Both the position numbers and the translations under genes were made by a program. 64,000 nt of DNA from an uncultured bacterium. GTDB taxonomy: Bacteria; Bacillota_I; Bacilli_A; RF39; UBA660. The notes beneath the pieces are model-generated. The model was not told the origin of the DNA. It saw only the letters and a list, made by a program, of their open reading frames with translations, and searched no databases. Positions within the stretch are counted from its first letter, which is position 1; each line of letters begins with the position of its first letter. Positions 25,054 to 34,962 of this stretch are shown piece after piece. The DNA lies in the NCBI GenBank assembly GCA_946560065.1, contig CAMNUE010000001.1, positions 188,805 through 252,804 on the forward strand. Reading direction: 5' to 3'.

Positions 25054-25362
25054 ATGCTTAACAAAGTAATGTTTGTAGGGAAATTATTTGACAATATAAA
25101 TACTCTAAAAAGACTAGAAAATGGTATTAAATATAAGGAAGTTTATATTGGGATTCCTAAAGATGTAAATAAAAAAGTTACAGAATATAATTCTTATCTT
25201 ATTCCCTGTCTTATATTTGAAGATACAATAAACTCAATTAAAACTAGTAAAATTCAATTCAAAAAAGGGAATATTTTAGGTGTTTATGGTAAATTGGCTA
25301 TTACAAGTGATAAAAAAATGATAGTTGTAGTTGATAAAATTGAAATTTTATCTGAACAATAG
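25054..25362 (+). CDS. SSB-like OB-fold protein
   Basis: 102 aa. MLNKVMFVGKL is the classical start of single-strand DNA-binding proteins. The rest keeps an OB-fold strand order (KYKEVYIGIPK, NSYLIPCLIFED, FKKGNILGVYGKLAI, MIVVVDKIEIL) but is shorter and lacks the acidic C-terminal tip of chromosomal SSB. It probably coats single strands during conjugative replication. GAAAGGGTAGT precedes its ATG. Confidence 0.75.
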   Translation: MLNKVMFVGKLFDNINTLKRLENGIKYKEVYIGIPKDVNKKVTEYNSYLIPCLIFEDTINSIKTSKIQFKKGNILGVYGKLAITSDKKMIVVVDKIEILSEQ

Positions 25363-25394
25363 AAATATTAAATTATTATGAAAGAGGGTGAAAT

Positions 25395-28300
25395 ATGGCT
25401 ACAACCGTTAAGATTATTAATGAGTTGTATGAAGAAACAATAGAAAAAATCTCTTGTGATTCACAAGAATGGCAGAGTTTTTTAAAAACTGCTTCAATGA
25501 ATTATACTAATTCTTTTAGTGAGCAATTGTTAATTTATGCTCAAAGACCAGAAACTATTGCAGTAACAGATATTCAAACATGGAATAATACCTATAAGAG
25601 GTTAGTAAATAAAGGATGTGCAGGAATAGGTTTATTGTATGAAATTAATGGATATCCAAGAATTAGATATGTTTGGGGGTTAAATGATACTCACAGTATT
25701 TATGGTGAAAATGGTAAGCAGTTAAGAATATGGAAAGTGCCAAAGGTTTATGAAAAAAGAGTTGGAGAATTATTAGAGAATAAATTTGGACAATTAGATG
25801 ATAAAGATAACTTTGTTAATGTAATGAAATCATTAGCAAATAATTTGATGGAAGATCATTATATAGATTATTATAATGATTTTATTGATAATAAATATAA
25901 TACTAGATTAGAAAATGTATCTAATGATATTATAGAAAAAACATATAAAAGAATTTTAAAAAATAGTATTGCTTTTATGATGTTGAATAGGAGTGGGATT
26001 GACCCTACTCCTTATTTTAATTCTACTGATTTTGAAAATATATTTATATTTCAGGATTTAGATAATATTGCCAGATTGGGAGTAGCAATAAGTGATATTG
26101 CTAAAATAGGTATAAAAGAAATATATATTTCATTGAAAAATGTACGAATGGAAGAAATTAATAAAATTTACACATTTGATAAACAAAATAATTTATCATA
26201 TAATGATAAGCAAGAAAAAGTGGTTGAAAGGAGAGATTTAGATGAACATAACTTACAAGAAGGTAGGAGATTACACTCTTCCGAATTTAGTAACGATGCA
26301 GGAACTACCAATGGAAATGGGCAAATATTCAATGATGAGATTAGAGTACTTGAAGAAGAACAAAATGGGAACTTATCAATTAATGATAATGAAAGGAACT
26401 TTAACAGCTCATCTGAAAGAAATAGAGAAAATTTCACAAATGAGGCTAGAGAAAATAATCAACCAAATGAAGAACGAATTGAATATAACAGAAGAGATGA
26501 AACAGAACAACCAGATGAAATGGGTAGGTATGATGAACAATATCAAAAATCAAGCAGAAGAAGTGATATTGAAAGAACTAATTTACACATAGAAGAAGAA
26601 CAAGAAAAAGAAATAAAAAATCAACCTAAAAAGGTTGAAGTAGGAAATAGAGATAATACTTCACAATTATCTTTATTTGCATCTAGAGAGCAGGAATTAG
26701 CAGATAGAATAGTAGATATATTCAATTCATTTGATACTAAATATAAAGGTACTTTTTATGTGGATGATATAGGTTTAGAGGTTTGGGATCATATAAAATC
26801 AAAAAAAAGAAATTTAACAATAGGTTTAAAAAGTTCAAAGTGTAATGGATATAGTGATAAAGAAACTGCTTTTACTTGTTTTAATACTGATAAAAGAGAT
26901 GAAATATTATTAAGAGAGAGTACAGAGATTGATCCTTTCTTAAAATATTTAAGTCAAGATAAAGACTTCTCTATAAGCTTAACTCCAGATACTTTATATG
27001 TTTTTTATCATAAGTTTGATGATAAAATAATTGATTTAAGTGTTGGCAGAGATGAAATTTTATCAAGTGTAAATGATGAAGAAAATATTGAGGTCATTGA
27101 TAATCCAGAAATTATTATTGAAAAGTCTCCTAAAAAGGTTAAAAGAAGAATAACAGACTATGTTCTTCATCCTGAGATACCTTATGAGGAAAGAATAAAT
27201 TATAAAATTGAAAGAGATTATTTAGGAGAGGGTACACCAAAAGAAAGATATAAAAATAATATTGAAGCAATTAGAGTATTAAAAAAATGTGAAGAAGAAG
27301 ATAGGTATGCTACAAAGGAGGAACAAGAAGTTCTATCAAAATACGTTGGTTGGGGTGGATTATCAAAAGCATTTGATAAAAGTAGTGATTGGCAAAATGA
27401 GTATAATGAACTAAAAGAAATATTAACTGAGGAAGAATATAAAGCAGCAAGATGTACCACAGTTGATGCCTTTTATACACCTCCAGTAGTTATTAAATCT
27501 ATGTATAAGGCACTTGAACAAATGGGGTTAAAAAAGGGGAATATCTTGGAACCTAGTTGTGGAATTGGTAATTTTATAGGTATGATGCCAAATAATAATG
27601 ATTTAAAGATATATGGAGTAGAAAAGGATAGTTTAAGTGGAAGAATTGCTAGACAATTGTATCAAAAGTCTTCTATTGCAATACAAGGATTTGAAAAGGT
27701 TGATTATTCAAATTCTTTTTTTGATGTTGTAGTAGGTAATGTTCCTTTTGGAACAGAAAGATTAAATGATAAAAAATATGATAAATATAACTTTTTAATT
27801 CATGATTATTTCTTTGCTAAAGCAATTGATAAATGTCGACCAGGGGGAATAATAGCTCTTATTACTAGTAAAGGAACAATGGATAAAGAAAATTCAAATG
27901 TAAGAAAATATATTGCTCAAAGGGCAGATTTATTAGGGGCAATTAGACTTCCTGATAACACATTTGAAGTGAGTGCAGGAACTACAGTAACAAGTGATAT
28001 TATATTTCTTCAAAAAAGGAATTCAATTACTGATATAATGCCAGATTGGGTTAATTTAGATACTAATGAAGATGGTATAGTTATGAATAAGTATTTTGTT
28101 GATAATTCTAATATGATTTTAGGAACAATGAAAATGGTATCTAATCAATATGGTGGTTACTCTTCCACTTGTGTGTCGAATGGAGAAAGTTTGGATACAT
28201 TATTAAATAGTGCTATAGCAAATATTCATGCAGAGCTAAAGAATTATCAAATAAAAGAAATAGAAGAAGATAACTCTATTGAAGCTGATCTTAATGTTAG

Positions 28301-31300
28301 AAACTTTTCATATGTATTAGTAGATGATGTAATCTATTATAGAGAAAATAGTAGAATGTATCCTAAGAAATTTTCTGCTACTGCTGAAAATAGAATTAGA
28401 GGATTAATTGAACTTAGAGATTTAACAAGAGAGATAATAGATATGCAATTAGCAGATTTTTCTGATGAAGAGATTAAATCTAAGCAAGATAAATTAAACG
28501 GTTGTTATGATGAGTTTATAAAGAAATATGGTTTAATTAACAGTAGAGGAAATTCTATTGCATTTTCCGATGATAGTAGCTATTTCCTTTTATGTTCATT
28601 AGAAATATTAGATGAAAATGGGAATTTATCACGAAAAGCAGATATGTTTACTAAAAGAACAATTAGACCAAGTATTAAAAATAGGGTTGTAGAAACTGCA
28701 AGAGATGCTCTAATTATATCAATTAGTGATAAAGCTCGAGTTGATTTAGATTATATTCAAAGTTTATGTAATATGGATATGGATAAAATTATTTCTGATT
28801 TGGAGGGTGAAATATTTAGAGTTCCAGAATATGGTAATCCTAATAATTGGGTAACAGCTGATGAATATCTTTCTGGAAATATTAGAGAAAAATTAGATGA
28901 TGCTGAAGAATTTGCAGAAGATGATAGTAGTTTTAAAATTAATGTAGATTATTTAAAAAAGGTTATGCCTAAAGATATTCCAACTGAGGAAATTAGTGTT
29001 AGGTTAGGAGCAACATGGATACCAGAAGAAATTATAACTAAATTTATGTTTGAATTATTAGATTCTTCTTTTAATGCACGTAATAATATGAATATTCATT
29101 ACTCTAATTTAACAGGAGAATGGAATATTGAAAATAAAAGATTTGACAGGAATTCGGTTGCTGTTACGTCAACTTATGGAACAGGTAGAGTAAATGCATA
29201 TAGGTTGTTAGAGGATGCTCTAAATTTGAGGGATACAAAAATATTTGATTATGTCATTGATGATGAGGGAAACAAAAAAGCAATTTTGAATAAAAAAGAA
29301 ACAGCAATAGCACAAGCAAAACAAGATAAAATAAAGCAAGTATTTCAAGATTGGATATGGAATGATTATGAACGTAGAGAGAAATTAACATTATTATATA
29401 ATCAAAAATTTAATTCGTTTAGAACACGAGAATATGATGGTTCTCATATAGAATTTGAGGGTATGAATCCAGAAATTAAACTTAGAACTCATCAAGTAAA
29501 TGCTATAGCTAGAATACTTTATGGTGGAAATACTTTATTAGCTCATGAGGTTGGAGCAGGAAAAACTTTCGAGATGGTAGCAGCTGCTATGGAAAGTAAA
29601 AGATTAGGATTATGCAATAAAAGTTTATTTGTTGTACCTAATCATATTATAGAGCAGTTTGCTAGTGAGTTTTTACAATTATATCCAAGTGCTAATATCC
29701 TTGTATCTACTAAAAAGGATTTTGAAACAAGAAATAGAAAGAAATTCTGTTCAAGAATTGCAACAGGAGATTATGATGCTATCATTATAGGACATTCTCA
29801 ATTTGAAAAAATACCAATGTCTTACGAAAGACAAGTTAAAATATTGGAGCAACAATTAGATGATATTGTTAGAGGAATAGAAGATTTAAAAGTTCATAAT
29901 GGAGAAAAATTCTCTATTAAAATGTTAGTTAAGTCTCAAAAATCTATTGAAAGAAAATTGGAAAAGCTAAATGATAGAGAGTTAAAAGATGATGTTGTTA
30001 CTTTTGAAGAATTAGGTGTTGATAGATTATTTGTTGATGAGGCACATTATTATAAAAACTTATATTTATATACAAAGATGAGAAATGTTGGAGGAATAGC
30101 ACAAACAGAAGCTCAAAAGTCTTCAGATTTATTTATGAAATGCAGATATTTAGATGAATTAACTGGAAATAAAGGGGTAATTTTTGCAACAGGAACACCC
30201 ATAAGTAATTCTATGGTTGAGTTATATACTTTGCAAAGATATTTACAATATGAAGATTTATTGAATTGCAATCTTCAACATTTTGATGCTTGGGCATCTA
30301 CATTTGGAGAAACAGTTACTGCAATTGAACTTGCTCCTGAGGGTAGTGGTTATCGTTCTAAAACAAGATTTGCAAAATTTTATAACTTACCAGAATTGAT
30401 GACTATGTTCAAAGAAGTTGCAGATATTCAAACTGCTGACATGTTAAAGCTTCCTGTACCCAATGCACATTATAATAATATTGTTATTAAACCTAGTGAA
30501 GTACAACTAGATTTAGTAAAATCTTTTGCAGAACGAGCTGAAAAAGTTAGAAATAAAGAAATCGAACCTAATAAAGATAATATGTTGAAAATTACAAATG
30601 ATGGTCGGAAATTAGCATTAGATCAAAGACTAATTAATGATTTACTTCCTGATTATAAAAACAGTAAGGTAGTGGAATGTTCAAATAATGTTTTTAATAT
30701 ATGGAATGAAAATAAGAATAATAGATTAACTCAATTGGTATTTTGTGATATTTCCACTCCTAAAGAAGATGGAAAATTTAATGTTTATGATGATATAAAA
30801 AATAAATTAATAGAGAAAGGTATCCCAGAAGAGGAGATAGAATTTATTCATAATGCTAAAACTGAAGTTAAAAAGAAAGAGTTGTTTTCTAAAGTAAGAA
30901 ATGGGCAAGTTAGAATTTTAATTGGGTCTACTCAAAAAATGGGTGCAGGAACGAACTGTCAGGATAGATTAATTGCACTTCACGATTTAGATTGCCCATG
31001 GAGACCATCAGACTTAACACAGAGAAAAGGAAGAATAGTTAGACAGGGAAATCAAAATGATAATGTTTATATTTATAGGTATGTAACTGAAAAAACATTT
31101 GATGCCTATTTATATCAATTAGTTGAAAATAAACAAAAATTTATTTCTCAAATTATGACTTCAAAGACACCTGTAAGAAGTGCTGAAGACATTGATGAAG
31201 TAGCATTATCCTATGCAGAAATTAAAGCACTTGCTGCTGGTAATCCTTTAATAATTGAAAAAACAGAATTAGATAGTCAAGTTTCTAAATTACAATTGTT

Positions 31301-31949
31301 AAAACAAAATTATCTTAGTGAACAATTTAAACTAGAAGATAAAGTAAATAAATCATATCCAAATGAAATAAAAAAATTAGAAATATTACTAGATAATTAT
31401 AAAAAAGATTTAGATTTACTAAATAAAAATAATTATTTAGATGAAGATAATTTTATAGGAATGACTATTGATGGAGTTTTTTATGATGAAAAATCTTCAG
31501 CAGGGCAGAAGATATTAGATAAGTGTAAGCAATATACAGATGATGAAAAGCATGAAATTGGAGAATATAAAGGTTTTAAATTAGAAATACAATTTATAGC
31601 TTTTTATAAATCTTATAGATTATATTTGAGTAATAATTCAACATTTTCATTTGAATTGGGGAATAGTGATATTGGAAATATTACTAGAATTGATAACAAA
31701 ATTAGGAATATTAGTGAAAATATAAAAGATGTGGAATCAGATATAGAAAATAATAAAATTCAATTAGAAAAAGCAAGGCTAGAATTGAATAAACCTTTTA
31801 ATCAAGAACAAGAATTAAAAGGTAAAATGGAAAGATTAAACGAATTAAATAAGCTATTAAACATGGTTGAAAAAACTCATGATATTCTTTATGAAGAAGA
31901 AAATGTTGCAAATGTACGTCATGAGAATAAAAAGGATTATGTAAGATAA
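25395..31949 (+). CDS. giant DNA methylase-helicase fusion (SNF2/DEAD type)
   Basis: 2184 aa. N-terminal ~110 residues resemble the ArdC/LtrC-type ssDNA-binding domain (NYTNSFSEQLLIYAQRPE... TWN... KGCAGIGLLYE). Residues about 285-420 are a polar, probably disordered linker. An N6-adenine methylase domain follows: EPSCGIGNFIG (SAM binding, about 717) and VVGNVPFG (NPPY-type catalytic motif with Val, about 781). Then an SF2 helicase: Walker A EVGAGKT (about 1386), DEAH in VDEAHYYKNL (about 1545), FATGTPISNS (motif III), and a C-lobe with GAGTNCQDRL and TQRKGRIVRQGN (motif VI). The C-terminus is coiled coil. Such fusions are hallmark genes of Tn1549-like elements; they may process or protect the DNA. 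Confidence 0.9.
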   Translation: MATTVKIINELYEETIEKISCDSQEWQSFLKTASMNYTNSFSEQLLIYAQRPETIAVTDIQTWNNTYKRLVNKGCAGIGLLYEINGYPRIRYVWGLNDTHSIYGENGKQLRIWKVPKVYEKRVGELLENKFGQLDDKDNFVNVMKSLANNLMEDHYIDYYNDFIDNKYNTRLENVSNDIIEKTYKRILKNSIAFMMLNRSGIDPTPYFNSTDFENIFIFQDLDNIARLGVAISDIAKIGIKEIYISLKNVRMEEINKIYTFDKQNNLSYNDKQEKVVERRDLDEHNLQEGRRLHSSEFSNDAGTTNGNGQIFNDEIRVLEEEQNGNLSINDNERNFNSSSERNRENFTNEARENNQPNEERIEYNRRDETEQPDEMGRYDEQYQKSSRRSDIERTNLHIEEEQEKEIKNQPKKVEVGNRDNTSQLSLFASREQELADRIVDIFNSFDTKYKGTFYVDDIGLEVWDHIKSKKRNLTIGLKSSKCNGYSDKETAFTCFNTDKRDEILLRESTEIDPFLKYLSQDKDFSISLTPDTLYVFYHKFDDKIIDLSVGRDEILSSVNDEENIEVIDNPEIIIEKSPKKVKRRITDYVLHPEIPYEERINYKIERDYLGEGTPKERYKNNIEAIRVLKKCEEEDRYATKEEQEVLSKYVGWGGLSKAFDKSSDWQNEYNELKEILTEEEYKAARCTTVDAFYTPPVVIKSMYKALEQMGLKKGNILEPSCGIGNFIGMMPNNNDLKIYGVEKDSLSGRIARQLYQKSSIAIQGFEKVDYSNSFFDVVVGNVPFGTERLNDKKYDKYNFLIHDYFFAKAIDKCRPGGIIALITSKGTMDKENSNVRKYIAQRADLLGAIRLPDNTFEVSAGTTVTSDIIFLQKRNSITDIMPDWVNLDTNEDGIVMNKYFVDNSNMILGTMKMVSNQYGGYSSTCVSNGESLDTLLNSAIANIHAELKNYQIKEIEEDNSIEADLNVRNFSYVLVDDVIYYRENSRMYPKKFSATAENRIRGLIELRDLTREIIDMQLADFSDEEIKSKQDKLNGCYDEFIKKYGLINSRGNSIAFSDDSSYFLLCSLEILDENGNLSRKADMFTKRTIRPSIKNRVVETARDALIISISDKARVDLDYIQSLCNMDMDKIISDLEGEIFRVPEYGNPNNWVTADEYLSGNIREKLDDAEEFAEDDSSFKINVDYLKKVMPKDIPTEEISVRLGATWIPEEIITKFMFELLDSSFNARNNMNIHYSNLTGEWNIENKRFDRNSVAVTSTYGTGRVNAYRLLEDALNLRDTKIFDYVIDDEGNKKAILNKKETAIAQAKQDKIKQVFQDWIWNDYERREKLTLLYNQKFNSFRTREYDGSHIEFEGMNPEIKLRTHQVNAIARILYGGNTLLAHEVGAGKTFEMVAAAMESKRLGLCNKSLFVVPNHIIEQFASEFLQLYPSANILVSTKKDFETRNRKKFCSRIATGDYDAIIIGHSQFEKIPMSYERQVKILEQQLDDIVRGIEDLKVHNGEKFSIKMLVKSQKSIERKLEKLNDRELKDDVVTFEELGVDRLFVDEAHYYKNLYLYTKMRNVGGIAQTEAQKSSDLFMKCRYLDELTGNKGVIFATGTPISNSMVELYTLQRYLQYEDLLNCNLQHFDAWASTFGETVTAIELAPEGSGYRSKTRFAKFYNLPELMTMFKEVADIQTADMLKLPVPNAHYNNIVIKPSEVQLDLVKSFAERAEKVRNKEIEPNKDNMLKITNDGRKLALDQRLINDLLPDYKNSKVVECSNNVFNIWNENKNNRLTQLVFCDISTPKEDGKFNVYDDIKNKLIEKGIPEEEIEFIHNAKTEVKKKELFSKVRNGQVRILIGSTQKMGAGTNCQDRLIALHDLDCPWRPSDLTQRKGRIVRQGNQNDNVYIYRYVTEKTFDAYLYQLVENKQKFISQIMTSKTPVRSAEDIDEVALSYAEIKALAAGNPLIIEKTELDSQVSKLQLLKQNYLSEQFKLEDKVNKSYPNEIKKLEILLDNYKKDLDLLNKNNYLDEDNFIGMTIDGVFYDEKSSAGQKILDKCKQYTDDEKHEIGEYKGFKLEIQFIAFYKSYRLYLSNNSTFSFELGNSDIGNITRIDNKIRNISENIKDVESDIENNKIQLEKARLELNKPFNQEQELKGKMERLNELNKLLNMVEKTHDILYEEENVANVRHENKKDYVR

Positions 31950-32005
31950 TTTAATAATATTAATTTTTATTTTTTTAATTAATAAAAAGGGAGGAATGGT
32001 ATAAA

Positions 32006-32218
32006 ATGCAGAAATTTAAAATTGAGATAGAGGAAATTTTACAAGAAGTTTATGAAATAGAGGCAAGTACACTAGAAGAGGCAATAGATATAGCAGAAGA
32101 AAAATATCGTAATGAGGAGATTATTTTACCACCAGAAAGTATTAAAGAAACAAATTTCAGGCAATTTCCAGAAGAATTAAATAAAGAATCAAGGAAAAAT
32201 AAAGATAGAGTAAGGTAA
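32006..32218 (+). CDS. DpnD/PcfM family small protein
   Basis: 70 aa: KFKIEIEEILQEVYEIEAST then EEAIDIAEEKYRNEEIILPP is the compact beta-hairpin/helix pattern of the DpnD/PcfM family, common in Gram-positive plasmids and ICEs, role unknown. GGGAGGAATGG precedes ATG 32006. It is four bases from the primase-like gene. Confidence 0.75.
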   Translation: MQKFKIEIEEILQEVYEIEASTLEEAIDIAEEKYRNEEIILPPESIKETNFRQFPEELNKESRKNKDRVR

Positions 32219-32222
32219 AAAT

Positions 32223-33188
32223 ATGGCATATTATTCATCAGAAGTAATTCAAAAAGTTAAAGAATTGGATCTACTTTCTTATTTACAGAATTATGAACCT
32301 GAGGAATTAGTTAATGTTAGTAAAAATACTTTTACGACAAAAACACATGATAGTTTAGTTATTTCTAATGGACTATGGCATTGGTTTTCTCGTGGAATTG
32401 GTGGTAAAAGTGCCTTAGATTATTTAATAAAAGTAAAAGGATATGAGTTTACTAAAGCAATGGAAATGTTATTAAATAAAGGAGCAAAAGTTACAAGTAT
32501 AAGTCTTGAGAATAAAAAAAAAGATAGTCGTATGAGAGATATGAGGTTAATTCTTCCTAAAAAAGCGGATAATAATGATAAAATTATATCTTATTTATTA
32601 GGTAGAGGAATAGATAAAGATATAATAGAAGAATGTATAGATAATGAACTTATTTTTCAAGATGAAAATAACAATATTATTTTTGTTGGTGTAGATAAAA
32701 ATAATAAAGCAAGATATGCATTTACACGTGGTACTAATGAAAGTAGATTTATGCATGACTGCTATGGAAGTCATAAGGCTTTTTCCTTTAGATTAGATTC
32801 GATAGAAGATAGTGATACAGTTCATCTCTTTGAAAGTTCAATAGACCTCTTATCTTATGCCACGTTAATGAAGATTGATAGAAAACCATGGTATAATGAA
32901 AACTTACTTTCACTTTCTGGAGTATATAGACCTGCAAGTAAAATTGAAGAAAGCAAGATACCATTATCATTAAATTATTATCTTAATCAACACCCAAATA
33001 TAAAGAAAATAGTGTTACATTTAGATAATGATTCTGTTGGCAGAATATCAACATTAGCATTAAAAACTATATTATCAAAAAGATATGAAATCATTGATGA
33101 TCCTCCAAAGATTGGAAAAGATGTCAATGATTTATTGTGTTCAAGATTAAAAATAAATTATAAAAAAAGATATGAAAGGGAGAGATAA
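32223..33188 (+). CDS. DUF3991/Toprim primase-like protein
   Basis: 321 aa. The N-terminal part (LDLLSYLQNYEPEELVNVSKNTFTT... WHWFSRGIGGKSALDYLIKVKGYEFTKAMEML) is the CHC2-like fold of DUF3991, without the zinc Cys. The middle/C-terminus is a Toprim domain: HLFESSIDLLSYATL (acidic motif) and IVLHLDNDSVGR (DxD). Probably primes or aids conjugative DNA synthesis. Stop and next start are two bases apart. Confidence 0.82.
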   Translation: MAYYSSEVIQKVKELDLLSYLQNYEPEELVNVSKNTFTTKTHDSLVISNGLWHWFSRGIGGKSALDYLIKVKGYEFTKAMEMLLNKGAKVTSISLENKKKDSRMRDMRLILPKKADNNDKIISYLLGRGIDKDIIEECIDNELIFQDENNNIIFVGVDKNNKARYAFTRGTNESRFMHDCYGSHKAFSFRLDSIEDSDTVHLFESSIDLLSYATLMKIDRKPWYNENLLSLSGVYRPASKIEESKIPLSLNYYLNQHPNIKKIVLHLDNDSVGRISTLALKTILSKRYEIIDDPPKIGKDVNDLLCSRLKINYKKRYERER

Positions 33189-33190
33189 AA

Positions 33191-33664
33191 ATGAATAGTA
33201 AATATATAAAATTGGGAGATATTATAAAAAATAAAAGAGAAAGTCATAAATTTTCTCAAGCAAAATTAGGAATGTTAACAGGTATTAGTGAAGCAGAAAT
33301 ATCAAGAATAGAGAGTGGTAAAAGAAAAATACCAACTATGCCTAATTTAATTAATCTTTGTGAAGTATTACAAATAGATATGAGAGATGTATTAAAAATA
33401 ATAGGATTATATGAAAAAAATACAAAAAAATATACTCTTTTTCTTACTAAAACAGAAAAAAAACAAGTAAATATTAATGCTGAAAATGAAGAAGAAGTTA
33501 TAAATATTATAGAAAACTATCTGCTAGAAAATCCTTATATTTTTGATGAAACTGGTGAGTTTATGGACGTAGAAATAGAAGAACAACAGGACGAACCTTT
33601 TGTAAGAAATATAGAAACAGATAATAAAAAATGTGAATTTTGTTGTCCGTATTGTGAAAGTTAG
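33191..33664 (+). CDS. XRE-family HTH regulator with a Cys-rich tail
   Basis: 157 aa. HTH at about 7-62: LGDIIKNKRESHKFSQAKLGMLTGISEAEISRIESGKRKIP. A middle domain (about 75-115) includes NINAENEEEVINIIENYLLEN. The C-terminus ends in CEFCCPYCES, four Cys in ten residues, which could bind a metal. Last gene of the replication operon; it may autoregulate it. No clear operator found at its own start because it is embedded in the operon. Confidence 0.78.
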   Translation: MNSKYIKLGDIIKNKRESHKFSQAKLGMLTGISEAEISRIESGKRKIPTMPNLINLCEVLQIDMRDVLKIIGLYEKNTKKYTLFLTKTEKKQVNINAENEEEVINIIENYLLENPYIFDETGEFMDVEIEEQQDEPFVRNIETDNKKCEFCCPYCES

Positions 33665-33729
33665 GTTTTTGGTGAGTAAACTTTTTGTCCCAGCAAGCAC
33701 TGAAAACATACTCCTGTAGTTTTCTTATA

Positions 33730-33797
33730 TGGGGAAATCCCCAACCCCCTTAAAAATAAATACTATAGTGTTGTAAAAACTGAAACTATGTTATAAT
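33730..33797 (+). promoter_or_regulatory. intergenic region with GGGGA/TCCCC hairpin and TATAAT; possible oriT/promoter
   Basis: TGGGGA-AA-TCCCCA (33730-33743) followed by ACCCCCT is a small GC-rich hairpin, conspicuous in this AT-rich DNA and about 1.2 kb from the relaxase gene. Downstream, TATAAT (33792-33797) is preceded by TTGTAA at 15 bases and probably drives the HU gene. No other gene is seen in 33665-33844. The oriT idea is a guess from context. Confidence 0.35.
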
Positions 33798-33844
33798 GGA
33801 ATAGAGCATAGTGCTTGAAGTATGTTATGAGAGGAGGGAGTAAG

Positions 33845-34117
33845 TTGAAGAAATCAGAAATAATTGAAGCTATTGCTAATTCAACAGAAGAAACAAAAGC
33901 AACAGTTGAAAAAATATATAATGCTACTTTTGAATTATTCAAAGAAGAACTTTCAAAAGGAGAAAAGGTTTCTGTTGCAGGATTTGGAACATTTAAAATT
34001 TCTGAAAGAGCAGCTCGTGATGGAAGAAATCCTAGAACTGGGGAAACAATTCGTATTGCTGCTAGTAAGTCAGTAAGTTTCAAAGCAGGAACAGAATTAA
34101 AAGATAAAGTAAATTAA
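33845..34117 (+). CDS. HU-family DNA-binding protein
   Basis: 90-aa histone-like protein that bends DNA; on an ICE it likely helps relaxosome or recombination complexes. It starts at TTG 33845 (KKSEIIEAIANSTEETKATV) behind GAGGAGGG. GFGTFKISERAARDGRNPRTGE is the HU beta-arm signature. An earlier frame extension to 33815 has no ribosome site and is not like HU. Terminator at 34127. Confidence 0.92.
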   Translation: MKKSEIIEAIANSTEETKATVEKIYNATFELFKEELSKGEKVSVAGFGTFKISERAARDGRNPRTGETIRIAASKSVSFKAGTELKDKVN

Positions 34118-34126
34118 TTAAAAAGT

Positions 34127-34161
34127 AGGTTAGTACAAATTAAATGTACTAATCTTTTTTT
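34127..34161 (+). terminator. rho-independent terminator after HU
   Basis: AGGTTAGTACA (34127-34137) and TGTACTAATCT (34145-34155) form an 11-bp stem with one G-U pair, followed by six T. Confidence 0.8.
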
Positions 34162-34185
34162 ATGCAATGAAAGGGGAGATAATTT

Positions 34186-34326
34186 ATGATGTTTTGTATG
34201 TTGGTTATAGGTATAGGAATTGGTGGATTAGGAATGATGTGTATAATGTCTTGCTTACAAATAAATCGTATAAAAGAATATGAAAAAGAAATTCAAGGAA
34301 AGAAAGAATGCAAACAAGATTTATAA
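34186..34326 (+). CDS. small single-pass membrane protein (DUF3789-like)
   Basis: 46 aa: MMFCMLVIGIGIGGLGMMCI forms a Gly/Met-rich transmembrane helix, followed by SCLQINRIKEYEKEIQGKK. Small proteins of this kind (DUF3789) sit before MobC in Tn1549-like elements. AAAGGGGAG precedes ATG 34186. The end overlaps the MobC start by 19 bases, so they are co-translated. Not in standard gene calls because of length. Confidence 0.65.
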   Translation: MMFCMLVIGIGIGGLGMMCIMSCLQINRIKEYEKEIQGKKECKQDL

Positions 34327-34634
34327 AAAAGCAAATATTGGTAAGTCGAGAAGAAGACCAATTAATTAGGCAAAAAGCAGAGCAAGTTGGTATGAATGTT
34401 TCTGCATATATGAGAAGTAGAGCTTTAGATTATAATCCTAAAGAAAAACCACCAAAAGAGTTTTATGATGCTATAAAGGAAATTAGAAAGGTTGGTATTA
34501 ATCTTAATCAAATAGCTCATAAAGCTAATGCTTTAAATTTTATAGATGTACCCTATTATAAAAAACAAGTTGAAATATTAAATAGTATTATTTTGGATAT
34601 CAAAAGAAAATATTTATTTATGGATAAAAAATAG
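34308..34634 (+). CDS. mobC: MobC-family relaxosome protein
   Basis: 108 aa. Ribbon-helix-helix entry (KKQILVSREEDQLIRQKAEQVGMNVSAYMRSRALDY) then the MobC C-terminal helices (IKEIRKVGINLNQIAHKANA... QVEILNSIILDIKRKYL). It helps the relaxase bind and open oriT. Position between the DUF3789-like gene and the relaxase fits. AAGGAAAGAAAG precedes ATG 34308. Confidence 0.85.
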   Translation: MQTRFIKKQILVSREEDQLIRQKAEQVGMNVSAYMRSRALDYNPKEKPPKEFYDAIKEIRKVGINLNQIAHKANALNFIDVPYYKKQVEILNSIILDIKRKYLFMDKK

Positions 34635-34692
34635 GATATATCTTATCTTTGTGATATAATTAATTAAAATAATCGAAAGTGAGAGATGAAGA

Positions 34693-34923
34693 ATGGGGAA
34701 ATTTAATTTAAAGGTTTTTTTGATTGATTTAGGTCTATCAGGAATATTAGGCTTTATTTTAATGATGGGAATTTATTATATTTATGAGGTGTTTCCTAAT
34801 TTGCCTCGAATATTTTCTGCATTATTATTGTTTATATTGATTCCTTTTACATGGGGAAACATCATTTTTTCTTTATTAGGTAAAAAAAGTATTGGAAGTA
34901 TAATTGTAAAAAATATTAAATAA
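34693..34923 (+). CDS. small membrane protein, 76 aa
   Basis: Two hydrophobic helices (about 8-28 and 42-62, with PNLPRIF between them) and a short basic tail. Ribosome site GTGAGAGATG before ATG 34693, and TATAAT upstream near 34654-34659. Not recognised. It lies between mobC and the relaxase and is followed by a hairpin (34932-34955), so it may have its own transcript. Confidence 0.6.
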   Translation: MGKFNLKVFLIDLGLSGILGFILMMGIYYIYEVFPNLPRIFSALLLFILIPFTWGNIIFSLLGKKSIGSIIVKNIK

Positions 34924-34931
34924 ATTTATGA

Positions 34932-34961
34932 GAGATTACATTTTGCATGTGATCTTTTTTT
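34932..34961 (+). terminator. hairpin before the relaxase gene
   Basis: AGATTACAT and ATGTGATCT pair around TTTGC and are followed by TTTTTTT, ending just before the relaxase start. Confidence 0.6.
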
Positions 34962-34962
34962 A

